A DNA stretch of 64,000 nucleotides from Methylovirgula sp. 4M-Z18 (GTDB lineage: Bacteria > Pseudomonadota > Alphaproteobacteria > Rhizobiales > Beijerinckiaceae), in NCBI RefSeq assembly GCF_037890675.1, contig NZ_CP149574.1, positions 2,890,874 through 2,954,873 on the forward strand. Reading direction: 5' to 3'. The position numbers were made by a program, and so were the translations under genes. Each line of letters starts with the position of its first letter. Position 1 is the stretch's first letter. The notes below the pieces were generated by a model, which saw nothing but the letters and a program-made list of their open reading frames with translations, made no database searches and was not told the origin of the DNA. Below are positions 1 through 9,165 of the stretch, piece after piece.

Positions 1-1227
1 GATCGCTTGTTTGGATGCGCTGCTATCGAGCTTGATGGCGCCGCCGGCGAAATTGTTCGGATCGAGCTTGCCGAGGACCAGGTCGGCATCGGTGATCGCC
101 GGATGCATGCCGCCGCGTCCATAGCACGCCGGCCCCGGCTCCGATCCGGCACTTTCAGGTCCGGTCTGAATGCGGCCCATGGCATCGACCCAGGCGATCG
201 ATCCGCCGCCGGCGCCGATTTCGATCATCTCGATCACCGGAATGGAGATCGGCATGCCGGACCCTTTGCAGAACCGGTAGGTTCGGGCAACCTCGAAAGT
301 CCGCGCTGTGCGCGGCGCACAATCCTCGATCAAACAGATCTTGGCCGTGGTGCCGCCCATGTCGTAGGAGACCACCTTTTCCAAGCCGAAGCGCTCGGCG
401 ATATCGGCCGCGAAAATAGCGCCGCCCGCTGGACCCGACTCCACCAGCCGCACGGGAAATTCCGATGCGGTCTCCACCGAAATCAACCCGCCGCCGGAAT
501 GGATCATAAAGACCGGGCAGTTTGCGCCCATGTCCTTCAGGCGCGTCTGCAGGCGGGCGAGATAATCGGCCATCTGCGGCCGCACATAGGCATTCGCGCA
601 GACCGTGTTGAAGCGCTCGAACTCGCGCATCTGCGGCGAAACCTCCGCACTGATGGAGATCGGAACCCGCAGCTTCTTGGCGAGGATCTCGCGCGCCCGC
701 CGCTCGTGGACCGGGTTAACGTAGGAATGGATGAAACCGATCGCGACCGCGCCAAATCCGGCTGCGGCGATCGCATCGGCAATCTCTTCCAAAGCCGCGT
801 CGTCCAGCGGCTGCAGTTCCTGCCCCCCTGCCCCGATGCGCCCTTTGACAACGAACCTATGCTCGCGCGGAATCAAAGGTGTCGGCAAGCGAAGATTCAA
901 ATCATATTGCTCGAACCTATTTTCGGTGCGCATCTCGATCACGTCACGGAACCCTTCCGTCGTGACCAGCGCCGTCTTGGCGCCCCGGCGCTCGATCAAG
1001 GCATTGGTGGCGAGGGTCGTGCCGTGGATGACGATACCGATGTCGCTTGGCGCAAGGCCGGCACCGCGCAGCACGATGGCGATACCGTCGAGAATGGCTT
1101 GCTCGGGCGCCGCATAATTGGTCAGCACTTTGGTCGAGAAGATTGTTCCCCGCACATCGAGCGCAATGTCCGTGAAGGTGCCGCCGATGTCTGCGCCAAG
1201 GCGGATATCGTCCTTTGCCGTATTCAT
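1..1227 (-). CDS. Hydantoinase A / 5-oxoprolinase family protein, partial (3' end outside window)
   Basis: ATP-dependent hydantoinase/oxoprolinase A-type subunit, a family that opens five-membered cyclic imides and lactams or, in relatives, carboxylates acetone. The 409 visible codons stay open from the ATG at 1227 to the left edge. Residues 11-20 read GADIGGTFTD, the N-terminal phosphate-binding motif of the actin-like ATPase fold. Further on are VIHGTTLATNALIERRGA and SYDMGGTTAK, both typical of HyuA. The family is usually about 680 residues, so roughly 270 are missing beyond the edge, and a HyuB partner would be expected there. The start overlaps the stop of the ThDP enzyme by 4 bp (ATGA), so the two are translationally coupled. 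The family is clear; the substrate is not. A long plus-strand reading frame over the same bases is a shadow of this gene. Confidence 0.85.
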   Translation of the reverse strand, partial: MNTAKDDIRLGADIGGTFTDIALDVRGTIFSTKVLTNYAAPEQAILDGIAIVLRGAGLAPSDIGIVIHGTTLATNALIERRGAKTALVTTEGFRDVIEMRTENRFEQYDLNLRLPTPLIPREHRFVVKGRIGAGGQELQPLDDAALEEIADAIAAAGFGAVAIGFIHSYVNPVHERRAREILAKKLRVPISISAEVSPQMREFERFNTVCANAYVRPQMADYLARLQTRLKDMGANCPVFMIHSGGGLISVETASEFPVRLVESGPAGGAIFAADIAERFGLEKVVSYDMGGTTAKICLIEDCAPRTARTFEVARTYRFCKGSGMPISIPVIEMIEIGAGGGSIAWVDAMGRIQTGPESAGSEPGPACYGRGGMHPAITDADLVLGKLDPNNFAGGAIKLDSSASKQAI

Positions 1228-2894
1228 GTCTTAGCCTTTTGCGATTTCAGCGCGGCATCGCGCATTTGCGAGAGAGTTTGACGGGGCGTCAGCGCTTCCG
1301 CCGAAACCGTGATGTCGAGGACAGCACCCGTCGCCGACTTCAGCGCACGATCGAAGGCTGCCGGAAATTCACCCGTCGCGCTGACGCGTTCGGCGTGGAA
1401 GCCGTATGATTGTGCGAGTTGAACGAAATCGGGATTCTCGAGCGTAGTGCCGGAAACGCGCGCGGGATAGTTGCGCTCCTGATGTGCCCGTATCGTGCCA
1501 TAGATACCGTTGTTCACAATCAGAACGATCGGCTGCGCACCGGCCTGCATGGCCGTCCCGAGTTCCTGGCAGTTCATCTGGAAATCGCCGTCGCCGGCAA
1601 AACAAACCACCGTGCGGTTCGGAAACGCCACTTTGGCGGCAATGCTCGCGGGAAGGCCGTAACCCATGGCGCCCGACTGCGGCGCCAACAGGCGCGCCTT
1701 CGGCCCGAATTTGAAAAACTTGTTCGGCCAGACGGTGAAGTTGCCCGCGCCGTTGGTCAGGATCACATCGTCGGGCAGACGATCGCGCAGCCAGGCGCTG
1801 ACCTCGACCATATCCACGGGACCGGGCTGCACAGGCGCGGAAAACGCCGCTTCGTACTTTTCACGTGCCCGCGCACGCCAGTCGCTCCATTGACCTTTGA
1901 CAGGAGCCAATACTTTAGCGAACGCGTTCGGACCGGCCTGCACACCCAGGACCGGCACATAGACCTTTCCGATCTCGCGGTCCGACGGGTGCACGTGAAT
2001 GAGCTTCTGCGCCGGCGTCGGCACTGACAGCAACGTATAGCCATCCGTCGTCATCTCGCCGAACCGTACGTTGACGGCAAGAATGACATCGGCGTCGCGA
2101 ATAAGCTCCTTGACATGCGGCGCCATGCCGACGCCGGCTTCGCCGACGAAAACGGCGGATCCGTTGTCGAACTGGTCCTGATAGCGGAACGCCGCGACGA
2201 CGGGAATGTCGGAGGCTTCGGCAAAGGATTGCAGGGCGGTGCGGCCCTCGTCCGTCCAATTGGTGCCGCCGAGGAGGATAACTGGATGCTTCGCCGTCGC
2301 GATCAGCGCGCGCGCCGCAGCCATTGCCGAGGCTTCGACTGCGGGCTCAAAGACGCGGGGAGGCCCATCGAGCACCGGCTGGTCGGTCAAATCCGTCAAC
2401 ATGTCTTCGGGCAATGCCACCACGACCGGCCCGGGACGGCCGGTCATGGCCGTTGTCCAGGCGCGTGAGACGATTTCCGGAATGCGCGACACGTCGTCAA
2501 TTTCGACTGCCCACTTCGCCAGCGTACCAAAGACGGCGCGGTAATCGACCTCCTGGAACGCCTCGCGCCCCTTCATGTCGGTTCCCACCTGGCCGACGAA
2601 CAGGATCATCGGCGAACTGTCCTGCATCGCCGTATGCACGCCGATACTGGCATTGGTGGCCCCGGGGCCGCGCGTCACGAAGCAGATGCCAGGCGAGCCG
2701 GTCAATTTGCCATAGGCAGAAGCCATGAAGGCGGCGCCGCCCTCGTTGCGGCACACAACGTAATCAAGCTTGCCAGCAAGGTCATGCAAGGCATCGAGGA
2801 CCGCGAGATAGCTCTCGCCGGGAATGCCGAAACTTTTGGTGGCGCCCAGCGCCACGAGGCATTCAGCAAGAAGTCTCCCGCCATTTCGCATCAT
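1224..2894 (-). CDS. Thiamine diphosphate-dependent enzyme, acetolactate synthase large-subunit-like
   Basis: A 556-residue member of the IlvB-type ThDP family, which decarboxylates a 2-oxoacid and transfers the resulting carbanion. Residues 1-170 form the PYR domain with the catalytic Glu51 (CRNEGGAAFM), a central domain follows, and the PP domain carries the ThDP/Mg motif GDGDFQMN near residue 434 ending in NN. Glu51 argues against glyoxylate carboligase, which has Val there. There is no neighbouring ilvH-type regulatory subunit and the gene sits in a catabolic cluster, so biosynthetic acetolactate synthase is unlikely. The start is ATGATG at 2894 with GAGGG upstream. The gene is coupled to the downstream hydantoinase gene by a 4-bp overlap. 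Substrate is not determined. Confidence 0.85.
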   Translation of the reverse strand: MMRNGGRLLAECLVALGATKSFGIPGESYLAVLDALHDLAGKLDYVVCRNEGGAAFMASAYGKLTGSPGICFVTRGPGATNASIGVHTAMQDSSPMILFVGQVGTDMKGREAFQEVDYRAVFGTLAKWAVEIDDVSRIPEIVSRAWTTAMTGRPGPVVVALPEDMLTDLTDQPVLDGPPRVFEPAVEASAMAAARALIATAKHPVILLGGTNWTDEGRTALQSFAEASDIPVVAAFRYQDQFDNGSAVFVGEAGVGMAPHVKELIRDADVILAVNVRFGEMTTDGYTLLSVPTPAQKLIHVHPSDREIGKVYVPVLGVQAGPNAFAKVLAPVKGQWSDWRARAREKYEAAFSAPVQPGPVDMVEVSAWLRDRLPDDVILTNGAGNFTVWPNKFFKFGPKARLLAPQSGAMGYGLPASIAAKVAFPNRTVVCFAGDGDFQMNCQELGTAMQAGAQPIVLIVNNGIYGTIRAHQERNYPARVSGTTLENPDFVQLAQSYGFHAERVSATGEFPAAFDRALKSATGAVLDITVSAEALTPRQTLSQMRDAALKSQKAKT

Positions 2895-3037
2895 CTGCCC
2901 GCTTTCCCTCTTGAAGAGATCCCTTGCAATACGAGAGTGCCAGCAACGGCCAAGGCAGTCATCTCCTTGATCTTATCGCTTGCCACTCTTCATGAGTGTG
3001 CACATTGACCCGCCGATCCGAAATCAAGAAATGCGGT

Positions 3038-3160
3038 TTATTGGAAAGTTTTTCTTTGCGACGGGTTCCGCAAGACGAGGCCCGGGTTCATCACTCCGGC
3101 CGGATCGAAGGCCGATTTGAGTGCGCGCAAGTCCTTGGCCAACGCCTGTGCATGATGCCC
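3038..3160 (-). pseudogene. C-terminal remnant of a GlcD-type FAD-linked oxidase
   Basis: Directly after the aapP stop, and in the same frame, about 40 codons read through to a TAA at 3038. The translation contains AKDLRALKSAFDPAGVMNPG followed by LVL. This is the characteristic C-terminal end of FAD-linked oxidases of the GlcD/D-lactate dehydrogenase family (consensus LK-x-FDP-x-G-hydrophobic-NPG). Nothing of the FAD-binding domain or the rest of the protein remains, and no start is present. The fragment therefore looks like the tail of a gene whose 5' part was replaced by sequence ending with aapP, which would put a recombination junction near 3150-3163. The motif match is by eye. Confidence 0.6.
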
Positions 3161-3925
3161 TCAATGGCCAATAACTTGAGACAGGAATTTCTGAGTCCGC
3201 TCGTTCTTCGCCGACGTGAAGAAAATCTCAGGCGGTGCCTCTTCGACGATTTCGCCCGCATCCATGAAAATGACGCGATCGGCGACGCGGCGGGCAAAAC
3301 CCATTTCGTGCGTGACACACATCATCGTCATGCCTTCCGACGCGAGCGTGACCATCACATCGAGCACCTCCGAAATCATCTCCGGATCCAGCGCCGATGT
3401 CGGCTCGTCGAAAAGCATGATCTTCGGCTGCATGCAAAGGGCGCGCGCGATCGCGACGCGTTGCTGTTGGCCGCCGGAAAGTTGGCCCGGAAATTTAGTG
3501 GCTTTCTCCGGAATGCGCACCTTTTCGAGATACTTTAACGCCATGGCTTCCGCCTCGTCGCGCAACTTCTTCCGCACCAGCATGGGCGCGAGAACGCAAT
3601 TCTCCAGGACGGTCATATGCGGGAACAAATTGAAGTGCTGGAACACCATCCCCACTTCGCGCCGGATCTCGTCGATATTGCCGACGTCGTCGTTCAACTC
3701 CGTGCCGAGGACGACGATTTTTCCCGAGTTGTGCTCTTCAAGACGGTTGATGCACCGGATCATCGTGGATTTTCCGGAGCCGGAGGGCCCGCAGACCACG
3801 ATCTTCTCCCCGCTCCGCACGCTCAGATTGATGTTACGCAAGGCATGAAAGTCGCCATAGAACTTGTTCATGCCCTCAATGCGCACAGCTGACGTTTCGT
3901 GGTGAGAGCTATCTGGACGAGTCAT
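3161..3925 (-). CDS. aapP: General L-amino acid ABC transporter, ATP-binding protein
   Basis: ATPase of a polar/general amino-acid importer (PAAT family), 254 residues. It has Walker [11 protein letters not shown]-loop [10 protein letters not shown], signature LSGGQQQR, Walker [13 protein letters not shown] and switch histidine THEMGF. The ATG at 3925 is chosen because GGGAG lies 6-8 bases upstream and because the open frame further upstream is only a shadow of aapM. It is the last gene of aapJ-aapQ-aapM-aapP on the minus strand, 11 bp behind aapM. The order and sizes match the Rhizobium aap operon. The frame after its stop codon continues into a GlcD-like remnant. Confidence 0.93.
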   Translation of the reverse strand: MTRPDSSHHETSAVRIEGMNKFYGDFHALRNINLSVRSGEKIVVCGPSGSGKSTMIRCINRLEEHNSGKIVVLGTELNDDVGNIDEIRREVGMVFQHFNLFPHMTVLENCVLAPMLVRKKLRDEAEAMALKYLEKVRIPEKATKFPGQLSGGQQQRVAIARALCMQPKIMLFDEPTSALDPEMISEVLDVMVTLASEGMTMMCVTHEMGFARRVADRVIFMDAGEIVEEAPPEIFFTSAKNERTQKFLSQVIGH

Positions 3926-3936
3926 ATGTAAGCTCC

Positions 3937-5010
3937 CTAGCGCGCGCCGACCGCCATCCGACGCTCGAGATAAGCGCCGTAACGGGATAGGCTGAAAACG
4001 AAAACGAAATAGATGAACGCGATGAAGACATAGACTTCGACATAGGCGAAGCGCCAATCGCCGGTTCCGTATGCCGCATTGCCGGACGCCAGGATCTCGA
4101 AAAATCCGACGATGACCACCAGCGAGGTTTCCTTGAACGAAATCACGAACTGGTTGATTGTCGCCGGCAGCGCATTGCGCATGGCCTGCGGCAGAACGAT
4201 GCGCGAGATGCGCTCCCAATAGTTCAGCCCGAGCGCCATCGCCGCCTCTTCCTGCCCTTTGGGGACACCTTGCATGCCGCCGCGGACGATCTCGGCCTGA
4301 TAGGCGGCGAAAAACAGCGCGGAGCCAAGGATCACGCGATACAGTTTATCCCCTTGCAGCCACTGTGGCAGAGCGAATGGCAGAACGATGGCAAATGTGA
4401 AAAGGATCGATATCAGAGGCAGAGAACGCACCGTATCGATGATGCCGCCTGTCGTGTAGGATATCCAGGGCAGGTGCGAGCGTCGCAGCAGGGCAAGGCA
4501 AATCGCCAACGGAAAGCCGATGAGACAGGTCGAGACAAAGATGAAGAGCGTGAGGGCGAGCCCACCCCAGACCTCCTCACCTTCGTAGTGAAGTCCCAAT
4601 ACGCCGCCTTTCATCAATACATAGTAGGTCGCTGCGCCCAAAACCCATATGACGGCAATACGCGCGCCCGTCCATAACATCGGCATGCAGCTGAGCACAG
4701 TCATCACCACGACGGTTACGCAGGCCAATGCCGAGCGCCACTGCTCCTCGAATGGGTACAGGCCAAACAGAATGATCCGCCAACGTGCCGCGATGACCGA
4801 CCAGCAGGCACCGGAAGCGGCGTGACATGCGTCGGGCCCGTGGCTGGCGTCAAAGACCGCAGAAAAGATCGCCCAATTCAGAATCTTCCAGCCTAGCAGC
4901 ACAATCAACACAAGACACAGCAGCGACACGCTCGCCTGAAATGGCGTCGCCAGGAAGCGGCGTCTCAAATCCGAAGATCCGCGTGGGACGGGCTGAGCGA
5001 GAGCGGTCAT
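3937..5010 (-). CDS. aapM: General L-amino acid ABC transporter permease M
   Basis: Inner-membrane permease of 357 residues with several hydrophobic segments. It carries the binding-protein-dependent transport signature [24 protein letters not shown] (the EAA loop) and the usual C-terminal [21 protein letters not shown] stretch. Size and the long N-terminal membrane extension fit AapM/BztC rather than the short HisM/GlnP type. It lies 3 bp downstream of aapQ and 11 bp upstream of aapP, so all are probably cotranscribed. The ATG at 5010 is preceded by GGGGA. Confidence 0.9.
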   Translation of the reverse strand: MTALAQPVPRGSSDLRRRFLATPFQASVSLLCLVLIVLLGWKILNWAIFSAVFDASHGPDACHAASGACWSVIAARWRIILFGLYPFEEQWRSALACVTVVVMTVLSCMPMLWTGARIAVIWVLGAATYYVLMKGGVLGLHYEGEEVWGGLALTLFIFVSTCLIGFPLAICLALLRRSHLPWISYTTGGIIDTVRSLPLISILFTFAIVLPFALPQWLQGDKLYRVILGSALFFAAYQAEIVRGGMQGVPKGQEEAAMALGLNYWERISRIVLPQAMRNALPATINQFVISFKETSLVVIVGFFEILASGNAAYGTGDWRFAYVEVYVFIAFIYFVFVFSLSRYGAYLERRMAVGAR

Positions 5011-5013
5011 TCC

Positions 5014-6177
5014 TTATCCCCTGAGTTGACTGCCTTTGAGGGCTATTGCTTTGTTGATGCGATTGAAGATCGCGGCGAGGCTGAGGTTGATCGTGAGAAA
5101 GCCGGCCATCAAAATGGCGATCGATTCGAACGTCTGGCCCGAATGATTGATGGCCAAGGCGACGATCATGAAGAAGTCGGTAAAACCGATCGCAATGCCC
5201 ATCGTCGTTGCCTTGATGAGCCACACATATTGATTGGCGAGGATCGGGAGCATGGCGCGCAACGCGAGGGGTAAACGCACACGGGAAAAAACTTGCCACG
5301 CACTCAGCCCAAGCGATTGGGCCGCCTCGACCTGTCCTTTGCCGACGGCTTTGAACCCGCCGCGGACGATCTCGGCGATGTAGGAGCCGCCATAGATCGC
5401 AATCGCGACAGCGAGCGCCGCAAATTCCGACGAAATGCGCAAGCCCCCGCGCAGGTTGAGGCCCTGCACCGCTGGAACATCGATGAGCGGCTCACCTGGA
5501 TGATGGCCAATGAGCACGAAGGTGGCTGCGCAAGCGAGCGCGGCTGCGGCCGCCAGCCATTGAGGCCCTAAGCGCGCGCCCAGCGGGCGATTGAGACGTG
5601 ATGTCCTGCCGAGCCAAATCGGAACGGCGATCGCAGCGAAGACCGCCGCCAGCATCAAGGCAAACATCGGGCCTGACACATTGGGAATCGGAATGTAAAT
5701 GCCGCGGTTCGTGAGAAAGGCGCCAAAGCCTTGATAGGCATTCCGTGGTGGCGGAAAATGCGTGATGATCGCGTACCAGAAAAACACCTGCAGAATGAGC
5801 GGAATATTCCGGAAGATATCGACATAGGTCCGCCCGAGCAATTGCGCGAGTTCATTGGATGAGGTCCGTGCAAATCCGACAATGCCGCCGACGAGCGTCG
5901 CCAGTGCCAGCCCGCAGCTTCCCAGAAACAAGGTGTTCAAGATTCCGGTGAGGAAAAACCACCAATAGGGATCGTTGGCTGTGACCGGCAGCAGGGAAAA
6001 GTCCATATTCCAGCCGGTCGACTTGAACAGGAAATCGAAGCCCGATGCGATGCCTTGCGCGATCAGATTCTGTCGTGCGGTCAGGACGGCGGACAGAATC
6101 AGGGCTGCGAGCGTGCCGACAAAAGCAGCCTGCAGCAGGACGTTCCGCACCTTTTGATTTCGCAGGAGGCTGCCCAT
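5014..6177 (-). CDS. aapQ: General L-amino acid ABC transporter permease Q
   Basis: Inner-membrane permease of 387 residues and partner of AapM. Multiple membrane spans are visible, starting with LLQAAFVGTLAALILSAVL. The EAA loop reads EIVRGGFKAVGKGQVEAAQSLGLS, and YVDIFRNIPLILQVFFWY is a typical PAAT permease segment. An AapQ/BztB-type insertion separates the N-terminal spans from the conserved half. The gene follows aapJ after a 66-bp gap that contains a strong stem-loop, and is separated from aapM by 3 bp. ATG at 6177 has AAAGG upstream. Confidence 0.9.
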   Translation of the reverse strand: MGSLLRNQKVRNVLLQAAFVGTLAALILSAVLTARQNLIAQGIASGFDFLFKSTGWNMDFSLLPVTANDPYWWFFLTGILNTLFLGSCGLALATLVGGIVGFARTSSNELAQLLGRTYVDIFRNIPLILQVFFWYAIITHFPPPRNAYQGFGAFLTNRGIYIPIPNVSGPMFALMLAAVFAAIAVPIWLGRTSRLNRPLGARLGPQWLAAAAALACAATFVLIGHHPGEPLIDVPAVQGLNLRGGLRISSEFAALAVAIAIYGGSYIAEIVRGGFKAVGKGQVEAAQSLGLSAWQVFSRVRLPLALRAMLPILANQYVWLIKATTMGIAIGFTDFFMIVALAINHSGQTFESIAILMAGFLTINLSLAAIFNRINKAIALKGSQLRG

Positions 6178-6204
6178 TGCCGACCTTTCACGGATTATGG
6201 CGCT

Positions 6205-6234
6205 GGCTCCGCCTGGCCTTCGCCAGGCGAAGCC
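6205..6234. promoter_or_regulatory. Intercistronic stem-loop between aapJ and aapQ
   Basis: Arms at 6205-6217 and 6222-6234 pair over 13 positions around a 4-base loop. Read as minus-strand RNA, one position is a G-U pair. There is no U-run after it, so it is unlikely to be a full terminator. Such hairpins behind the binding-protein gene of ABC operons are known to protect the upstream message from 3' decay and so raise binding-protein level over permease level. That role here is inferred. Confidence 0.6.
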
Positions 6235-6243
6235 AAGACACGA

Positions 6244-7275
6244 TCAGTCAACTACCATCGGGAAGAGAACGCCGCCGTTGTTCCACAAGTTGGTCAGGCC
6301 GCGATCCATCTTGTAGGGCGAGTCTTTGCCAAGGTCGCGATCGAAGATCTCGCCGTAGTTCCCGACCTTCTTGATGACATTGTAGGCCCAGTCATCCGAG
6401 AGCCCGAGACCCTTGCCCATGCCCGGCGTAACGCCGAGGAATTTGGCGATCTGCGGCGACGGCGGCTTGGCCCGCATCTCGTCCACGTTCTTCGAGTTGA
6501 CGCCTTCTTGCTCGGCAAAGGTCAGCGCGGTCAGCATCCAGTTTGCAATGTCGACCCAATTGTCGTCGCCCTGGCGCATGATCATCACTTCGGGCTCGAC
6601 GGCAAGCTCATCGGGAAGGATCACATGATCTTCCACCTTGCCCTTTGCGGCACGCGCGATCGCGAGCACCGGGCCCCATTGTGCGTAGAGATCGCAACGG
6701 CCGGAGAAGTATGCCTGCTCGAGCTCCTCCGTCTTTTCGATCAGAACCGGCTCGAGTTTGATGCCGATCTTTTGCGTGTAGGCAGCGACTTGTTGCTCCT
6801 GCGTCGTGCCTGCCGGAATGCAGATCGTGCCGCCTTGCGCATCTTTAAGCGATTTGAGTCCGAGTTCTTTGTGCGCCATCACCTTGGTCGTGCCAAGGTA
6901 ATAGGAATTCGAGAACTGCAGGCCAAGGTCCGCGTTGCGGCTCAACGTTGCGCCCGAGGCCTTGATGACGATGTCGACCTGGTCGGATTGCAAGGCGGGC
7001 CAGCGTTGCGCCCAACTGACGGGAACGATCTTCAGTTTCGACGGATCACCGAGGACCGCCGTTGCCATTGCGCGGCAGAGATCGATGTCCAGTCCCTTCC
7101 AGTTGCCCTTATCGTCCACCTCGGCAAAGCCGAGATAGGAACCATCGTGGCCCGTACATTGCAGCACGCCGCGCGCTTTGACCTCATCCAGCGTCTTACC
7201 TCCCGCTTGCGCGGGTATCGAAAACGGCACCAGCGCGAGAGCGCAGGCAACGGCGCTCCATTTGGACAGTTTCAT
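6244..7275 (-). CDS. aapJ: General L-amino acid ABC transporter, periplasmic binding protein
   Basis: Periplasmic solute-binding protein of 343 residues, the AapJ/BztA size class. Residues 1-24 form a Sec signal peptide ending PAQAGG. The mature part starts with TLDEVKARGVLQCTGHDGSYLGFAEVD and has the family-3 binding-protein core GLDIDLCRAMATAVLGD and PVSWAQRWPALQSDQVDI. First gene of the transporter operon; the ATG at 7275 has GGAGAGAG upstream. It lies 84 bp behind a LysR gene on the same strand. A short hairpin at 7336-7353 lies in that gap. Broad amino-acid specificity is known for the family; the actual ligand here may be narrower given the catabolic context. Confidence 0.92.
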   Translation of the reverse strand: MKLSKWSAVACALALVPFSIPAQAGGKTLDEVKARGVLQCTGHDGSYLGFAEVDDKGNWKGLDIDLCRAMATAVLGDPSKLKIVPVSWAQRWPALQSDQVDIVIKASGATLSRNADLGLQFSNSYYLGTTKVMAHKELGLKSLKDAQGGTICIPAGTTQEQQVAAYTQKIGIKLEPVLIEKTEELEQAYFSGRCDLYAQWGPVLAIARAAKGKVEDHVILPDELAVEPEVMIMRQGDDNWVDIANWMLTALTFAEQEGVNSKNVDEMRAKPPSPQIAKFLGVTPGMGKGLGLSDDWAYNVIKKVGNYGEIFDRDLGKDSPYKMDRGLTNLWNNGGVLFPMVVD

Positions 7276-7359
7276 GTTCTCTCTCCATCGTTAAGGTGAT
7301 TCAGGTTGCTTGTTATCTGGTCCCACGGACATGGCCTGGGTCTGCACACCCAGCCCTGG

Positions 7360-8310
7360 TCAACCTGAAAGCGGGGCCGGTTTCGGAAGATCGGGAATCT
7401 TCAAATCGCTTTGCCATTCTTGCTGGCACAGCCAGCGATGGAAGGTCGCGACCGCCGTCACGCGCAGATGTCCTTTCGGCACGACAAGATAGAAGCCGGG
7501 AACTTCCTCCGGCTTCATATCGGCCAAGGCATCGCGCCCGACCGGCGCGACGAGAGCGCCGGAGCGCAAATCTTCTTCGGCGTCGATCACCGAGACGAGG
7601 CCGATGCCGATGCCTTGCCGCGCCGCGCGCCGCATCGTGGCTGCGTCGTCGAAGCCAATGCTGCGGTCGCTATGGGTCTGCTCGACCGACAGATGCCGCA
7701 GGATATCCGGCCAAAGGCGGTTCGATTTGACCGGGTCCAGGAGCGTGAAACGCGTCAGATCCTGCGGCGACTTGATCTGTTCGCCGATGGTTGGCGAACA
7801 ACAGATAATCTTCGGATCGCGCACAAGCAGCTTCGTGTCGAACTCGGGCCAATTGCCATAGCCCCATTGCACTGCCATATCGATGTCGTCGCGCCCGAAA
7901 TCAGGCAAATCGACGATGGTTGTCAGCCGAAGGTCGGCACGCGGGAGGATCTCCCGGAACAACGACAGACGCGGCAAGAGATAGCGTGTCGCGAAATAGG
8001 GGCTCGCGTTCAGATTGATGCGATCGCGATAGGCAGACTTGGTCACCCGGCGAATGCCTTCGGCAAATTCCTCGAAACCGGCGTTGACGAAGTGAGACAG
8101 AAGGATCGCGGATTCCGTCAGCTCGATCGCGCGCCCCTTGCGCTCGAACAGCGTGACCTGCAACGCATCTTCAAGCAGCTTGATTTGCAGCCCGACGGCT
8201 TGCGGCGTCACCAGCAACTCGTCCGCCGCCTGACGAAAGCTCTTGTGCCGCGCCACCACGTGGAAAACCCGCAGGGCATTCAAAGGTGGCAGGCGCGGCT
8301 TTTCACTCAT
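7360..8310 (-). CDS. LysR-family transcriptional regulator, GcvA-like
   Basis: A 316-residue LysR regulator. The N-terminal winged helix-turn-helix (about residues 8-67) reads LPPLNALRVFHVVARHKSFRQAADELLVTPQAVG, the layout typical of the GcvA subgroup. A periplasmic-binding-fold effector domain follows. The ATG at 8310 is preferred to the in-frame GTG at 8322 because the latter has no spacing from the GGAG upstream. It lies between two SDR genes and aapJ, all on the minus strand, and probably regulates one or both. Effector unknown. Confidence 0.85.
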   Translation of the reverse strand: MSEKPRLPPLNALRVFHVVARHKSFRQAADELLVTPQAVGLQIKLLEDALQVTLFERKGRAIELTESAILLSHFVNAGFEEFAEGIRRVTKSAYRDRINLNASPYFATRYLLPRLSLFREILPRADLRLTTIVDLPDFGRDDIDMAVQWGYGNWPEFDTKLLVRDPKIICCSPTIGEQIKSPQDLTRFTLLDPVKSNRLWPDILRHLSVEQTHSDRSIGFDDAATMRRAARQGIGIGLVSVIDAEEDLRSGALVAPVGRDALADMKPEEVPGFYLVVPKGHLRVTAVATFHRWLCQQEWQSDLKIPDLPKPAPLSG

Positions 8311-8395
8311 CGTCGGATTCACTCCACCGTCGTCGAACTCGGTCGATCAACTCGTGCCAACAAAACAGGTCCTCTCCGTAGCGGCTTCACATCGG

Positions 8396-9145
8396 TCATG
8401 CGTAGATATAGCCGCCCGACACAATGATATTTTCGCCCGTCATGTAAGTGTTCTTCGGGCTACCGGCCATGAGCACCCATTCGGCGATTTCGGTGGGGAG
8501 CGCACCTCGGCCCAGCGGACTCGCCTTTGCGAGTTCTTCCAGAAACCCAAGGGCTTTCGCACGCTCGGTCGCCATGCCGGCCGGCGCCACCGAATTCACC
8601 AGGATGCCATCCTTCGCGACATGGTGCGCGAAAGAGCGGGTCAAGCTCACGACCGCCGCTTTGGTTGCCGCATAATGGGCGTTTTGCGGATGCGCCTTGA
8701 ACGCATCGACGGATGTGAGGTTGACGATGCGTCCCCTCACGTGGCTTTTGGACTCTTGCGATTGCATGTGGCGGACTGCCGCCACCATCATGTGGTACGT
8801 GCCCTTGATATTGACGCCGTTCGACGCGTCCCACTCGGCGTCGCTGATTTCCAGGAGCGGGCGGCGCGGATAGATGGCGGCGCAATTGATCAGTGTGTCG
8901 ATACGCCCAAGTTTCGCGACCATTTCTTCGAAAGCCGCATGACACTGCGGGCCAACCTGGATGTCGCATGTGGCGCTTGCTGTCGGCAATCTTTTGGCAC
9001 GCGCCGGCTCCAAGGCGGCCTCCGCGGCATCGAGGTTGATGTCGATGATGCCCATCGCGGATGCGCCTTCGTCGACGGCCATACGGGCAAGCAATGCGCC
9101 GAGACCGGAGCCGCCACCGACGATGACTACAGAAAGATCCTTCAT
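8396..9145 (-). CDS. Short-chain dehydrogenase/reductase
   Basis: NAD(P)-dependent SDR of 249 residues. Cofactor motif GGGSGLGA is at residues 9-16, the fold motif NCAA replaces NNAG, and the catalytic set is Ser (NLTSVDAF) with Tyr and Lys in [17 protein letters not shown] segment and a C-terminal [14 protein letters not shown] are usual for classical SDRs. ATG at 9145 is chosen because AAGGAC lies 6 bases upstream; an upstream extension has no ribosome-binding site. It starts 20 bp behind the next SDR gene and is probably cotranscribed with it. Substrate is not evident; oxidation of a hydroxy acid or sugar acid would suit the cluster. Confidence 0.85.
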   Translation of the reverse strand: MKDLSVVIVGGGSGLGALLARMAVDEGASAMGIIDINLDAAEAALEPARAKRLPTASATCDIQVGPQCHAAFEEMVAKLGRIDTLINCAAIYPRRPLLEISDAEWDASNGVNIKGTYHMMVAAVRHMQSQESKSHVRGRIVNLTSVDAFKAHPQNAHYAATKAAVVSLTRSFAHHVAKDGILVNSVAPAGMATERAKALGFLEELAKASPLGRGALPTEIAEWVLMAGSPKNTYMTGENIIVSGGYIYA

Positions 9146-9165
9146 GATAACGTCCTTGCTTACTT

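Noticed and set aside
7-1281. 424-codon plus-strand frame opposite the hydantoinase gene
   Set aside because: Its translation is Arg/Asp/His-rich with no family motif, while the minus-strand frame encodes clear HyuA motifs.
6055-7299. 414-codon plus-strand frame over aapJ
   Set aside because: Antisense shadow of aapJ, which has signal peptide and binding-protein motifs.
7336-7353. CTGGGT/ACCCAG hairpin between LysR and aapJ as a terminator
   Set aside because: Only 6 bp of stem and no U-run; too weak to call separately.
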